The notes under the pieces are model-generated. The model did no database searches, was not told where the DNA came from, and saw nothing but the letters and a program-made list of their open reading frames with translations. Shown here in pieces: positions 44,138 through 55,100 of a stretch of 64,000 nucleotides of DNA. Position 1 is the first letter of the stretch. Each line of letters starts with the position of its first letter. Origin of the DNA: Hermatobates lingyangjiaoensis (lineage: Eukaryota; Arthropoda; Insecta; Hemiptera; Hermatobatidae). The stretch covers positions 3,286,001 through 3,350,000 of the forward strand of contig JAPFBL010000002.1 of the NCBI GenBank assembly GCA_026182355.1. The letters are read 5' to 3'. A program made the position numbers and the translations under genes.

Positions 44138-47100
44138 ACTATGATGTTAAAGTAATATCAAACTTTGTTATCAATCAGAACAAATCTAAAATCATTGATG
44201 TAGAAAAATCTATAATGTTATTATTATTATTATTATACTGGTTGGCGTATTTCACCGGACTTGTGTGCACCTCGGCTAAATCGTCCCTATTGTCTTCTCT
44301 TTTTTCTCGTTTCTAAATCAAATTTAAATTTCAAGTTCTTTAATGAACTTGAATGGCTATTCACAGATAAGTACCTCTCACTTTTCTTATTTTAGGTATG
44401 ATTTGTCCAAAAATTGTTAACATCTTAAATACGATTGATTTCCATAGCATTAACATAGAATGAAGAAGAGTTTTATATCTATCTTTTTTCTTCTGAAAAA
44501 ATGAGTAAAGACAGTTTTGGTTAGATTTATAACCATTCTTTTTTACTGTACCCATCTTTTAAAAGTATATATATCATTCTGAATAAGCTCAAAAACAATA
44601 ACAAACGTTATTTTTCTTGTAATAACAAAATCATCTGCCTACCCTTGCATGTGATAACTTTGATCATTTTGAGTATCCAGTAGGTCTTCCACAACTGATC
44701 ACTGCATCTCCTAACTAAGACCAATTATCTCTGAGTATAGCCTTTAGAGATTGCAATTCAGTAGTAGCAGGTCCTATACTTACACTAGTCATTCTTGACT
44801 AGTAATAAAACCTATTAATAAAACCTATTAATAAAACTAATAGGTTTTATTAATCTATTCTATATTTTCTGGATAAATACATCTGTACGTATATTAGTAA
44901 TGACCCAACAAATTCTGATTCGTGTTATCAATAGCTCCTTCTATAACAAGAGTGATATAGAAGCAGCTCAGAGTAGTTTATTTAATATTTAAGGACTTTT
45001 TTATTTTGCTAATCAACGTTTTTGGTCCTGATAATGTTAGTTTCCTTTCTGATTGGAGGTGCTATCTAACAGCAGGATGTTTCAAATGCTCTTTAAACTT
45101 CAAATGTTACATCAGATTGAATTTAATATTTTGTATTTTTAGTGCAACAATACTGTTATAAAATTGTAGGTCATGAAATGTTGGCGCTAAAACGTTTTAG
45201 TTTCTCAATTTCTCAATGTGAATCATTTCACTCAATGTGAAAGTTTATTCAGTCACCAAAGCAGTAACTTAAAATTAGTAGCAGATTAACCATAACAAGA
45301 ATAACTACTTCAACAAAGTAATTTTTGGATAACATGAGACAGCTACTCGTACAATATTAAATTTGTTATAAGACATATTGGAGGTAAGAATAGTTAGGTG
45401 ACAAACAAGGTTGAATAGAGTAGACTAAAATTGGAGATATCCAGTAAATATTTTAGTTATAACTGTTATTATCTGTTGATTTAAACGAAAGGTAATTGAT
45501 CAGAGAGGTTCATCAGATTATCAATTGACTTCGTGGATGGTGAGAAAATAACGGTTTGCTTCTGTTCTCTGAATTCCCTGAAGTATCGAGCTTTGAATTC
45601 CTGTTCCTTATTATTCCTTCGGCATCAGTCAATATTTAACACAAACAGAGTAATGCATTATAAAAATATCGTATCTCCCGTAACGTAGAAATTATTTCTC
45701 TTTATCTGTGTGGCCACAATTTGGTTATCTTGACTAAGATTTCCCACTAGTCTAACTATAAATCAGTACCAACCCTTAAATACTTAAACATAACAACATT
45801 ACAAACTGTGAACCATTGCATCTGTTCTTACTTTTACAAAAGTCACAATTATTTTTGTAGGCAAACAAAATAATAAATTAATCTTATACAGCTCATCTTG
45901 TGAAACGACCACCCAAATTATATAGAAGGGTTACTGTCTTCACCGAATCATTGATTACCCATTTGTAAAATATTGACTTTTGCATGTGGTTACATAGAAA
46001 TTTATACAACAATATATTATACAGTTTGTTCCTTTTTAATTTTTCTTTTTGATTATGGTTTCAGGGGTAATCAAAACGTGTTTATTATTCAATTTAGATC
46101 AAATTATTTTGGATGCATTAAATATTATTTCAACATTATAATTAACTATTACTTCAATTATAAGTAATAATTTTAAAAACTATGTTTTATGTTTTAGGAT
46201 GAAAATATAGTTTTTTTGAACAAAAATGGAATTAATAGCCTGGTTTTATGAATCAGCCGATTGAATTGTATTTGCCTATTTTGTAAATTTTGTAGGTTTT
46301 CGACAATACAGTGCAATCGATTACATAAACATACCCTTAATGGAATATGAGCTTTGCTAGGGTTAGTCATACCACCATCAATTAGTATTACATCATAGAT
46401 TTCCTAAATCAGCTATATAGCCACCAAATTCAAACAAATCAAAAACTAACATCTCAATTAGTGCCACAAGTACAGGAATATCTTTTTTAACTACATTTTT
46501 CCACTGTTGTAGAATATGACGGTAAATAATATCATGAGTTTTCTTCATTTACAAATAACAAGACAATAAATATCTCCCTAGGTTTTGTTCATGTTGAAGT
46601 TTTTTTTCATTCGACCCATTCTTTTTCATGTTTCTTATGAATAAATATTGCAGTTAGCGTCACTTTAGAATGTGAAAACATTAATAAAAAGATAGTTCAA
46701 GATGAGAATATCAAAAAAAGAAAAGATTAATTTCAGGTTTTATTGCTTTAATAAAATAACTGAATGGAATAATTCTTTCTTATTAAAAATAATGATGTAG
46801 AAGTTATTAGTATTTTTTTATTTATTACTAATCTACATCAAAATCTATTAAATAACAGTATACAATTTTTTAGAACATTGGACTTTTCTTTGCTTTCAGA
46901 GTATAAAAGAATGATTCATTTTTACTTTATAAATAATTAATAAAAAAAATAATATGACGTATCAGATGTATATTCATATATCAAGTACATAAAAATAACT
47001 ACTCGAAAAAATCAAATAAAAGTCAACCTGGTGGTGAAAGTTTTAGAAAGTTTTTTTTGAATGTTCATATAAGGAAAGTTTTTGATGCTAGACGAGAGAT

Positions 47101-49714
47101 TTTTGGTATTTATTTCATTTAGGGCCGTGATTAATAGTGTTTTTATTCTTCCAAGGGTTTCTTAGCACAAAAAACTCATTCACACCATGTGTCTTTTAAT
47201 AATCCTCCCATGTGATTATCTTCTTTGTTTATAATCACTTTAACTTTATTTTATGAACCATATTTGTTCACTTATTAACTGAATAAATGAAACTTAATTA
47301 CATATGCTTGTTTATGTTTGAACCCATTCGATAATTAAATTATTCCAGCATATAATTAACAGGTTTATCTGAGATGTACATATTTAAAATTGATATCATT
47401 GTTTCATAATCCAAGTACATTTAATTATAATTTAAGGTGGTAGAAAGAAATTCCTAATTTTAATTGAAATATATAACTCTTTCTGCTCTATTGGAAAAGA
47501 AACTATTTACTAGTGATCCTCGGTAAACTTTATGTAAAATATTAATTTACCATCTTCATTAGTTAGTCTAGTATCACCATTATATTCAGTCTATATCATG
47601 ATGTTTTCACTATCATTTCAAAATTGCATATTTCAAATGAAATAAGCAAGATTACTCCATTTGTGAATCCTTGATATTTAAATTTAGAACTATACTGGTT
47701 CATAAAAAAGTGGAAAATGTAAGTAGAGTTTTATTTAATATCAATTAAACAAAATGAACAATAATAGGATTCTTTCCTTTTTAGAAAGGAAAATTAACTT
47801 TGATTTTATATTAACCATTTTAAGCTATTTATGATTTGTTTATTAACTGAATTGTAATGACACAATGCCATCAATTTGACTTATCAGTGTATTTATCTAG
47901 AAGTTTGGATGAATCGAAAACTGAAGAAATTTATATACTTCGTTCTGCATCTTGTATTTATTAAGTCTTGGGCTCTATGATCTAAAATTGTAATTTTCTC
48001 TATAGAAAATCAATTGCATTAACTATAAAAAGATTACTTACTTGACGGTTGCTTAGAAAGGTAGAGTTAGTCCACTCTAGGTAGCACAAATTTTAGTTAG
48101 CATTTTTAAATTTTATCTATATTACATAATAACAATGGATATTACTTTTTTATAAATTAAATCAAATTAACTGAGTTTTAAAAATAGTTTTGTTTATGTT
48201 CAGTAATTGTATTGTATACCGTTAATGTATTGAGTAGACCAATAGGTGTTACAAATTAGGGGTTTCACTATTCACAAAAGCAGTTGTCACAAGTTCAAAA
48301 ATTCACTTTCAAAACATACTATCTTCGTGGGAAATAAAAGAATTTTACTGCTGGTACCACAGAAATTACTAACAGTATTGTAATGAAAATATACCGTCTT
48401 AGCTCTTACGTTTTTTTGTGTTTTTGCTGTTTCGAAACTAACCTGTAATCAAGAGCAAAATTATTCTGTTACCCTCCTTGAGTCGATGGTTGATTTCCTA
48501 TTAAATTTAACATCATCAATGTTATTTTATTTTTTTAAATAAAATTCTCTTTAATTTGCTTTAACAGGCTTTATCAACCTGTTCGGTTTTGACGGGAAGT
48601 CTATTTCTTCCAGTTCAAAAATGCTTTCTAATTTCATTTGGCCTCTTCTTACTTCGGAAAACATTATCAATTTCCATTTACTTTCTGAATGTTTAGGTTT
48701 TTTCGATTATATTTCATTTTTTGTCCTATATTATCTAACGGTTTATTTATAAGTGGCTCTTTGTGTTCAATGATGCCCGTTATTTATTTTACTGTCATAA
48801 GTTCATTATTGTATTTTCTGTTAACCAATGGAAGCTGAAAACATTTCTCATTTATATATTTAAATTTTGATTTCGTTGTTATTATATAAGTTACATCGGT
48901 AACTGCTGGTTTCTTGTTTATTTATTTTGATCCATGTTTTAACTTCATGCTTAGTTTAGCGTTTTTCTTTAACAAAATCCAGCTGATTTAGTTAATTATC
49001 ATTTTTCAGGTCAGGTAATTTTTTTTCTATGGTCTAATGAATTTAACTTGTTTATAATTGAGTCTTTCCTGGCATCATTAGCATTTTTATTATAACGACG
49101 GCAACTTCCACTTACAATTTGTAAAATACTACATTTATTTTATGTTGTTGTATATCACTACAAAGTTATTGTCAGCATATTTGTTTTTTATTGTTTACAT
49201 AATTGTGCTATCCAATACTGATACTGGATAATTTATTTCTAAACCACTATTAGTCTTATACACTTGACTATACTTTAAAATAATATTAACTCTGCGTCAT
49301 ATTAGTCAATTTATTGTTTAGTTCGTTGTATGATTATCGTTATTATTTTATATATTAATATACCCATCTGGAGATTCAAAAATTAAAGAAAACCAATGAA
49401 AACTGATTTCGAAGTGAAGGATCAGCATAAGAAGTAATTCTAACCAATTGCAACTAAATGCATTCTCATGTATATTGATCTGTATTGTAAAATTTCAGCT
49501 TCTTAGTTCTGTACTGTTGAAGGTTTTATTATTATTATATATCATAAGAATATTTTTAGTAGTATATTTAATTGATTTACAATTACAACTCTTATATATT
49601 TAAACTCTTGAAACTGTGACTTTTTCAGAGGAAAGTTTACTTACACTTAGAGAAACATATCCAAGATTGTTTTTACTGAATTGTATTCTGTAACACTATG
49701 GTCTAATCAAGGAA
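44138..49714. other. Long AT-rich tract, nothing coding recognised
   Basis: Contains (TTA)n at 44218-44236 and a small hairpin cluster at 44795-44858, where AATAAAACCTATT repeats meet AATAGGTTTTATT. The rest gives no exon or RNA signature. Confidence 0.45.
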
Positions 49715-50149
49715 TATTTTTGTTAATGTAACTTTTATTAATATAGGTTCCGATATATAGTCAATCAATCAATTTAATGCCTTTGAGAATAGCCTAAATT
49801 GTAATCAGTGAGCATTACTTTAAATGAAAGTATGTAATAATTTTGGAATATGCAAGAATGATATGAAATATTGTTTATATCTTTACTATATTATTAAATT
49901 TGTTCTACTATAAATTTACCTCATAGAGAAGGTGATTATCCCAGTATCTGCTCTTAGATAGCTAAGAATGAAGGAACTAGATCTCCCCAATGATTAGTGA
50001 ATCTAAGTCATATCTTTTGGAGGATATATCTAGGTAATCAATATCAATATATTATCAATATCTTGATATATATAGTCAAGGGATATGTTAATATTAATTA
50101 TATTAATATTAATATTTTTGTTAATGTAACTTTTATTAATATAGGTATT
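49715..50149 (+). repeat. Pair of short direct repeats, plus family K unit
   Basis: TATTTTTGTTAATGTAACTT with its downstream TTATTAATATAGGT occurs at 49715-49751 and 50113-50149. 49930-50030 (CAGTATCTGCTCTTAGATAG, AGTGAATCTAA) recurs at 51553-51665. Confidence 0.6.
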
Positions 50150-50756
50150 GATCAATCAAAATACAAACTGTTACATAAAACTAACATTGGTTAATAAAAA
50201 GCATACCAATTGAACGTTGTGTTCGCTTTTTTGAGGAGCAGTGGTTGGAGGTCTTGGGGAGAGGATAGGACACTTTTTAAATGGCATGCCGTTTTAAACT
50301 TTGGCCGAAACCAAATTTCAGAAGTATAAGAAATGTTTGACTTATTTTGAACCCAGATTTATAAATATTTTTTTATACGCTGACAAGACTGTTATATTTA
50401 CTATTATTTACTATTATTGTACAAGACTGACTAAGTTACTATATATTTCTATTTTCTCATATAGTATTTTACATTTCTGTAATCCTTAATAAATAAAATA
50501 ATAGTTAAAACATTTTAATTTTTATTTAATTATTCTGACGTATAACAAGAAAATCTAGTTGAAGGATCCCCAAGAGCCATATTTGTTCCATGCAGGTGCC
50601 ATGCCACCCGTACTGTGCCATTGTACTGCAACGATAACTATATGACTTCTTTTTTATTAAAAAAGTTGCACACATATTTGAAATTTTCTCAGTATTTAGT
50701 TACCATTTTAACAATTATAAGCGATTTTGATTAGAAATAAGTGTTGGTTAGAAATG
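50150..50756. other. Unassigned DNA
   Basis: No gene recognised. Confidence 0.4.
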
Positions 50757-50940
50757 TATATATATATATATATATATAGTATTATATATATAGTATGATT
50801 CGCGCTCCGTTCTTCGACGTGGGGAGATCTCTCTCACTTCGTCCTCTCTTCCAGTCTACTCGCCTGATGACGAACAACAGTTCGAAATATTGAATTCTGT
50901 AAGTGTTCTTTTTAGTCTCTTTTCTGTGTCGTGCTTTGTG
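50757..50940 (+). repeat. PLE terminal-repeat fragment, family F, after (TA)n
   Basis: A TA run (about 50757-50778) is followed by CGCGCTCCGTTCTTCGACGT, a hammerhead-like motif, and AATTCTGTAAGTGTTCTTTTT. The last block resembles the CTGTAAGTGTGT region of families B and C. Confidence 0.55.
50861..50893 (+). ncRNA. Hammerhead-like motif, family F
   Basis: CGC, CTGATGA, one base, a perfect stem II GAAC/GTTC around AACA, GAA, the palindrome ATAT, T, then GA. Both core boxes and stem II are intact. Stem I keeps only one clear pair next to the core, so folding is uncertain. Confidence 0.5.
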
Positions 50941-51024
50941 TAATTTAAAGTTATATATATAGTATGTGGTAGGTTTTTGTTTTTGAGGGCTAGGTCATAT
51001 AAAAGAAAATAAACTACTTCCTGG

Positions 51025-51062
51025 GCCAACGTTTTGATGTATTTGTACATCATCTTCAGGGC
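51025..51062 (-). ncRNA. Hammerhead-like motif, family D, left arm
   Basis: Minus strand: GCC, CTGAAGA, one base, stem II GATGT/ACATC, AAA (G12 changed to A), ACGT, T, GGC. Stem I pairs fully. The G12 change probably disables it. Confidence 0.45.
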
Positions 51063-51343
51063 TAAAATTAGAGTAAGATGACTATAAAATGATAAATGAC
51101 TATAACAAAGTACTGTTTTTCGTACCCATAACCAAATAATTCTCATGTCACTTAAATAACCATTAGCACACTTTCCAAGGTAAAACTAATTTCCTTTTGT
51201 TTTTATTTTGAAATAGATGTGTACTTAACAACTCTGATTGAAAAATAACCTTTTGTATGTATGTGTTGTTCTCAATAATTTAGTTCTCTATGTAGGTTGT
51301 AGATTGATTTAGCAAATGTATTATTGTTCTTACTCTAATTTTA

Positions 51344-51381
51344 GCCCTGAAGATGATGTACAAATACATCAAAACGTTGGC
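51344..51381 (+). ncRNA. Hammerhead-like motif, family D, right arm
   Basis: Same sequence as the left-arm motif, including the G12 change, in the opposite orientation. Confidence 0.45.
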
Positions 51382-51433
51382 CTAGGAAGGAGTTTATTTT
51401 CTTTTAAAACATTGTTGATCGATGCAAAATTGT

Positions 51434-51665
51434 TTTAGTGACTTTTAGGTTGTATGGTGAAATTTGGTTGCTTTGCTTTCTTTTTCAGTTCAGTGTCACG
51501 TGTTCATTCAAAGTAGACAGTTGTTAAATTTCAACTAGTAGTTAACTAGACTAGAAGGTGGTAAATTTCAGTATTTGCTCTTAGATAGTTAAAGACAGGT
51601 AGATACTAGATTCTTCCAATATATGGTTTATTTTCTAGCAATGGTTAGTGAATCTAAATGGTATA
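51434..51665 (+). repeat. Dispersed repeat units, families J and K
   Basis: 51434-51530 matches 20975-21062. 51553-51665 matches 49930-50030. Confidence 0.6.
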
Positions 51666-51739
51666 TTTTTTGTGGTTGATACTTATGTAAGATATTATTC
51701 AATTTAGTTATAAGAGAATAATTATGATAATGCTGTGCT

Positions 51740-51940
51740 GAGAAGTGTTTGGCGGGGATGTTGCGGGCGGGGCTAGGCACAGGTGCATGTAAGCACAGGG
51801 TGCAGCGATCGGTTCTGATGGCTCGTTGGGAGGCCTATCGATCCAGCCACTCCCTGGCTGCCCAGCCTGTTGCTTCAAATCCTCCTGCCGTCAACCCTCA
51901 CACATTCCCTCAACTCACTGCCTCCCGTCAAAACTAACAG
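51740..51940. other. GC-rich island in AT-rich DNA
   Basis: Contains GGCGGGGATGTTGCGGGCGG and a later CCTCCTGCCGTCAACCCTCA. The short plus-strand frame ending PAVNPHTFPQLTASRQN has no family features I recognise. It could be decayed PLE coding sequence. Confidence 0.35.
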
Positions 51941-52237
51941 TCTAATTGTTTCCTCTTTTCTCACATATACTTTATACGCCCGTAGTACTAAAAATATGAC
52001 ACATACTGTATTAGACAACGAAAGAAATACAAAAATCTTAATGCTTTCATAGAATATTTTATTCAGAAACTGCTAGATGTGAAGCAGTCTCTTAATTAGA
52101 GATATAAGTAATTAATTATTTACAATTGGAGCTGCTTTATAATATTTAAAAGTATACTCTACTGTTTAATAATCTTCAGTGGACAAAAAGTGATCAAACA
52201 GGTCCCGATTGTCTCACTATAAAAAAGGCAATACACA

Positions 52238-52248
52238 AAACACAAACA

Positions 52249-52313
<65 letters not shown>
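52238..52313. repeat. Composite microsatellite (CA)n(CT)n(TA)n
   Basis: Three dinucleotide runs back to back, at the 3' end of the PLE copy that reads on the minus strand from 53132. Confidence 0.95.
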
Positions 52314-52318
<5 letters not shown>

Positions 52319-52408
52319 TATCAACCGTCTGACAGAATAAAAGTAAATTTAAATCGGGTTTTTTGGTCAGAATTTTAGTTTCAAAAACAACCTTCAAATG
52401 CCAAACGT

Positions 52409-52447
52409 TTCAGTTTTATTTAAAAGCTTCCTCATTGGCCTACAACA
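52409..52447 (-). ncRNA. Hammerhead-like motif, family G (core damaged)
   Basis: Minus strand: GGCC, AATGAGGA in the place of the core, an AGCTTTT/AAAACT-type stem, GAAACGTT, then TGGC. It lies 3' of the endonuclease on the same strand. The core box is not a valid CUGANGA. Confidence 0.35.
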
Positions 52448-52811
52448 TAAAAGGAATAAACATAATCAATCGTACATACATACAATGGTGTTACAATTCT
52501 ATTACAATAGAATTAATTATTGTAATATTGGAACATCACTGTATATATGTACGAATGAATATGTCATTAGATAATGAAGATTAAAAATTAACTTAAGAAA
52601 AACACTAATCATAATTATTATGAATATTCTAGTACTAATTATTATATTGCTATACTAATGAATTGACAACATTAAGACGACAAGGAGGTTACAACATCGC
52701 GGAGGTTCCAAAATATCAGGTTTTCCCGTTTGATTCATCTGGTTAATTAAATTCACTAGAATACTATGAGGCTGTCAGGGTTGTTGTTTTGTTGGTTTCC
52801 TACGTGGTGCT

Positions 52812-53132
52812 TTAAAATTCTGCTGAAACTCGTTGTCTGGTTTTGAGATTTGGTTTATGCTCTCTTATACACAGGGCTTCTAAAATTTGCAGCCTATTTT
52901 GGTCTTTTTCTTGGTATAAAATTTTTATGTTGTTCTTTAATTCTTCTCTGCTCAGTTTGAGGCTATGCATATTATGGGAATGATCTTTTGGAGCTCCAGC
53001 AGCAAAGTTCATAGTCAACCTCCGTAATAAAGTTGTTACCGTAGAGCCAATGTTTGATGTCTTGGGGAACTCACAGTTTCCTGTATTACAATTATAACGA
53101 TAAACTACATTGGTTTTCTGGAGGAGAGGCAT
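52812..53132 (-). pseudogene. PLE GIY-YIG endonuclease fragment
   Basis: An open frame of 106 residues. It contains KTNVVYRYNCNTGNCEFPK followed by SNIGSTVTTLLRRLTM, the VY...IG form of the GIY-YIG module with its Cys pair and the RRL arginines. It continues with GAPKDHSHNMHSLKL and ends ILEALCIREHKPNLKTRQRV. This order (GAPK, then a LEAL.I.EHKP tail) is typical of PLE proteins in arthropods and molluscs. The GIY half is VYRY and the YIG half NIG, so some catalytic positions may be changed. No RT core lies upstream; the frame starts in the linker. It is the best-preserved endonuclease tail in the window. Confidence 0.85.
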
Positions 53133-53221
53133 TTGCTGTTAAGTTATTTCTAACAATAAAGTTAGTTGTGGAGGCACTTTTGTAATACATTTTTGTAATA
53201 CGAGAATAAAGAAAGACGTAA

Positions 53222-53290
53222 ATACAGAATAAAGAAACTTACAAACTCAAATTTTCGGGCATTCGTCTTGAGTAGAAAAGAAAAAGGGAG
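53222..53290 (-). ncRNA. Degenerate hammerhead-like motif, family C
   Basis: The minus strand contains TCAAGACGAATGCCCGAAAA and TTTGAG. The core is TCAAGA instead of CTGAAGA, and stem II is weak. It lies 3' of the endonuclease on its sense strand. Confidence 0.3.
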
Positions 53291-53856
53291 ACCAAGCACG
53301 TTGTAAACACAAATGCAAGTAACCGACCAGCAACCGCCAGTTCTGCCCTCCGTACCCGGTCTTAAAGTAATGGAATTAAGAGAAGATAAAACAGAAGTTC
53401 AGATAAGCATTACAAGTTAGGTAAATATAAAAGAATCAAAGGGAATTGGAGAAAAATTTAAATGAAAGAAACAAATAAAATAAATATGTAAGTGTATATA
53501 TAGAAAAATAATTAGTGTAAAAAAATTGTAAAATATATAAAAATGTATAAACTAAATAAAAAATCAGAAGCAATAAAAAACAAACTATTATAAATAATAA
53601 CAGAGAAAAGAAAAAAAAAGAAATAAAATACAAACAAATATATCTGCAATACTAAATAAAATGTAGAGACTAGATAACAATAAGCATAGGAAACTAAAGG
53701 AAACATTAAGGGAAGACAAAAGAAATATATACAAAAGATTCGAAAGAGGAAAAAAGAAATAAATACTAAGAAAAAAAATTATCTTTTAAGGTTTAGTCCA
53801 GGTGCACTGCAAGCCCCGAGCAAACCAGACATGTCTCTACTCAGAGGCTCTAAGGG

Positions 53857-54300
53857 TCACGGTATTATCATCAGCAGAATTTGCACACTGAAGCATTCAT
53901 TAAAAGGTAGAACGTGGAAGTTGGCGTGGATGACAACAGGCACTTTGGAATGGTTGTTTACGGTTGCTCTATGACCGTTCATACAGAGGCTGAGCTTCTT
54001 AGAGGACAGTCCTACGTAGAAAGCATCACAACGAGTACAATCCCATTTGTAAACACAATTTTTGGATGTACAAGAGCAATCCTTAGCAACAGCAGAAGGA
54101 CTGCTTACAGGAAGATGGAGTGAAGTGTGAGAGGGGGTTGAGAAGCGGACAAGTCAGGCACCCCCGTCATTCGCAACTCTTGGCTCCCACAGACTAGTGG
54201 TTGACGCTCCTGAACGTCAAGTCCCTGTGTGAAAAGAGGTTGCCAAGGTTAGGGGGACGTCTATTGGAGAGGCAGGGTTCATCTGATTGCTCAGGCTTGC
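53857..54300 (-). pseudogene. PLE RT-endonuclease linker and GIY-YIG fragment, frameshifted
   Basis: The minus strand starts with a basic segment holding RRPPNLGNLF, then GAKSCE, a stop, and RGCLTCPLLNP, the Cys-rich linker that joins the RT to the endonuclease in PLEs. After a frameshift near 54105 the domain continues as SKNCVYKWDCTRCDAFYVGL, with VY for the GIY half and YVG for the YIG half and a CxxC pair, and SSKKLSLCMNGHRATVNNHS. The frame ends PFNECFSVQILLMIIP and a stop at 53857-53859. At least two stops and one frameshift make it dead. It represents a PLE lineage distinct from the one at 52812. Confidence 0.8.
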
Positions 54301-54621
54301 AGCGCACTTGAACTAAACCTTAAAAGATAATGTTTTTTCCCTAGTATTTATTTCTTTTTTCCTCTATCATATATTTTATATATATTTTTTGTCTTTTCTT
54401 ATTTTTTTTATATTCTTAACTAGTTTCCTAATATGTGTATTTTTGATGTAGTCTCTACCTTTTATTTACTACTGCAGATATATTTGTTTGTATTGTATTT
54501 ATTTATTTTTTCTTTTCTGTATTATTATTTACAATAGTTTGTTTTTTATTGCTTCTGATTTTTTATTTAATTTATATATTTTACGACTTTTTCACACTAA
54601 TTATTTTTTTATATATATATT

Positions 54622-54728
54622 TACATAAATAAAAGGGTGGGTTTTTGACTCTGATGAAGTCCGCTTGTTACGGTTGAAAGATCTTAGTTTTGTTTTCCCA
54701 TTTCTTATTGTGGTTTGATCATATATAC
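54622..54728 (+). repeat. Family A terminal-repeat insert in the foldback arm
   Basis: Interrupts the right arm of the foldback and has no counterpart in the left arm, so it arrived later. It runs from GGGTTTTTGACTCTGATGAA to TTGTGGTTTGATCATATAT and is flanked by TA-rich sequence. Confidence 0.8.
54647..54689 (+). ncRNA. Hammerhead ribozyme-like motif, family A (core intact)
   Basis: GACT, CTGATGA, one base, stem II around CTTGTTA (one base differs from 13109-13151), GAA, AGATCT, T, AGTT. All conserved core bases are present; stem I has three Watson-Crick pairs and one G-U pair. Confidence 0.6.
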
Positions 54729-55009
54729 TTATATATTTATTTTATTTGTTTCTTTCATTTAAATTTTTCTCAATTCCCTTTGATTTTATATTTACCCAAC
54801 TTGTACTGCTTATCTGAACTTCTGTTTTATCTTCTCTTAATTCTATTACTTTAAGACCGGGTACGGAGGGCAGAACTGGAGGTTGCTGGTCGGTTACTAG
54901 CCGTTGCGTCTACAACGTGCTTGGCCTCCCTTTCTCTTTTCTTCTCAAGACGGATGCCCGAAAATTTGAGTTTGTAAGTGTGTTTCTTTATTCTGTGTTT
55001 CAATAGGAT

Positions 55010-55100
55010 TAAATTTATTAGGACTTGGTTAGTTCTTCATTTTCAAATCAAATTTTCAATGCCAAGCTTTCTGTTTTTATTTAAAACTGTTTCATAGGCC
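55010..55100 (-). repeat. PLE terminal-repeat fragment, family G
   Basis: Minus strand: GCCTATGAAACAG, TTTTAAATAAAAAC, AGAAAGCTTGGC, as in 1428-1466, with the same missing G in the core. Confidence 0.6.

Larger units (their letters stand above)
51001..51405. mobile_element. Inverted-repeat PLE terminal-repeat pair, family D
   Basis: Arms of 77 bp at 51001-51077 and 51329-51405 are inverted copies with a 251-bp spacer. Each contains a hammerhead-like motif, directed outward as in family C. On the left the family D unit extends to about 50963 (GTAGGTTTTTGTTTTTGAGG). Confidence 0.8.
52314..53132 (-). mobile_element. PLE copy, family G: endonuclease plus terminal repeat
   Basis: On the minus strand: endonuclease (53132-52812), about 360 bp of 3' region, the family G terminal-repeat unit (52450-52380), and the microsatellite. 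This copy ties family G to PLEs. Confidence 0.75.
53222..54994. mobile_element. 1.77-kb foldback: PLE endonuclease between long inverted arms
   Basis: The left arm, 53222-53818, is mirrored by 54290-54994 over almost its whole length. Examples are ACCGGGTACGGAGGGCAG near 54855 against its complement near 53345, and the TTAAGGTTTAGT boundary near 53790 against ACTAAACCTTAA near 54315. The outer ends belong to family C. The right arm is about 107 bp longer because a family A piece (54622-54728) is inserted in it. The 470-bp centre holds a decayed PLE endonuclease. This fits a PLE with inverted terminal repeats. Confidence 0.85.

Noticed and set aside
52194..52397. Open frame with Arg-Glu and Cys-Val repeats
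   Set aside because: Translation of the composite CA/CT/TA microsatellite.
53436..53706. Hydrophobic Phe/Tyr/Leu-rich open frames that look like membrane proteins
   Set aside because: They come from A/T-rich arm sequence of the foldback; no start context, no conservation.
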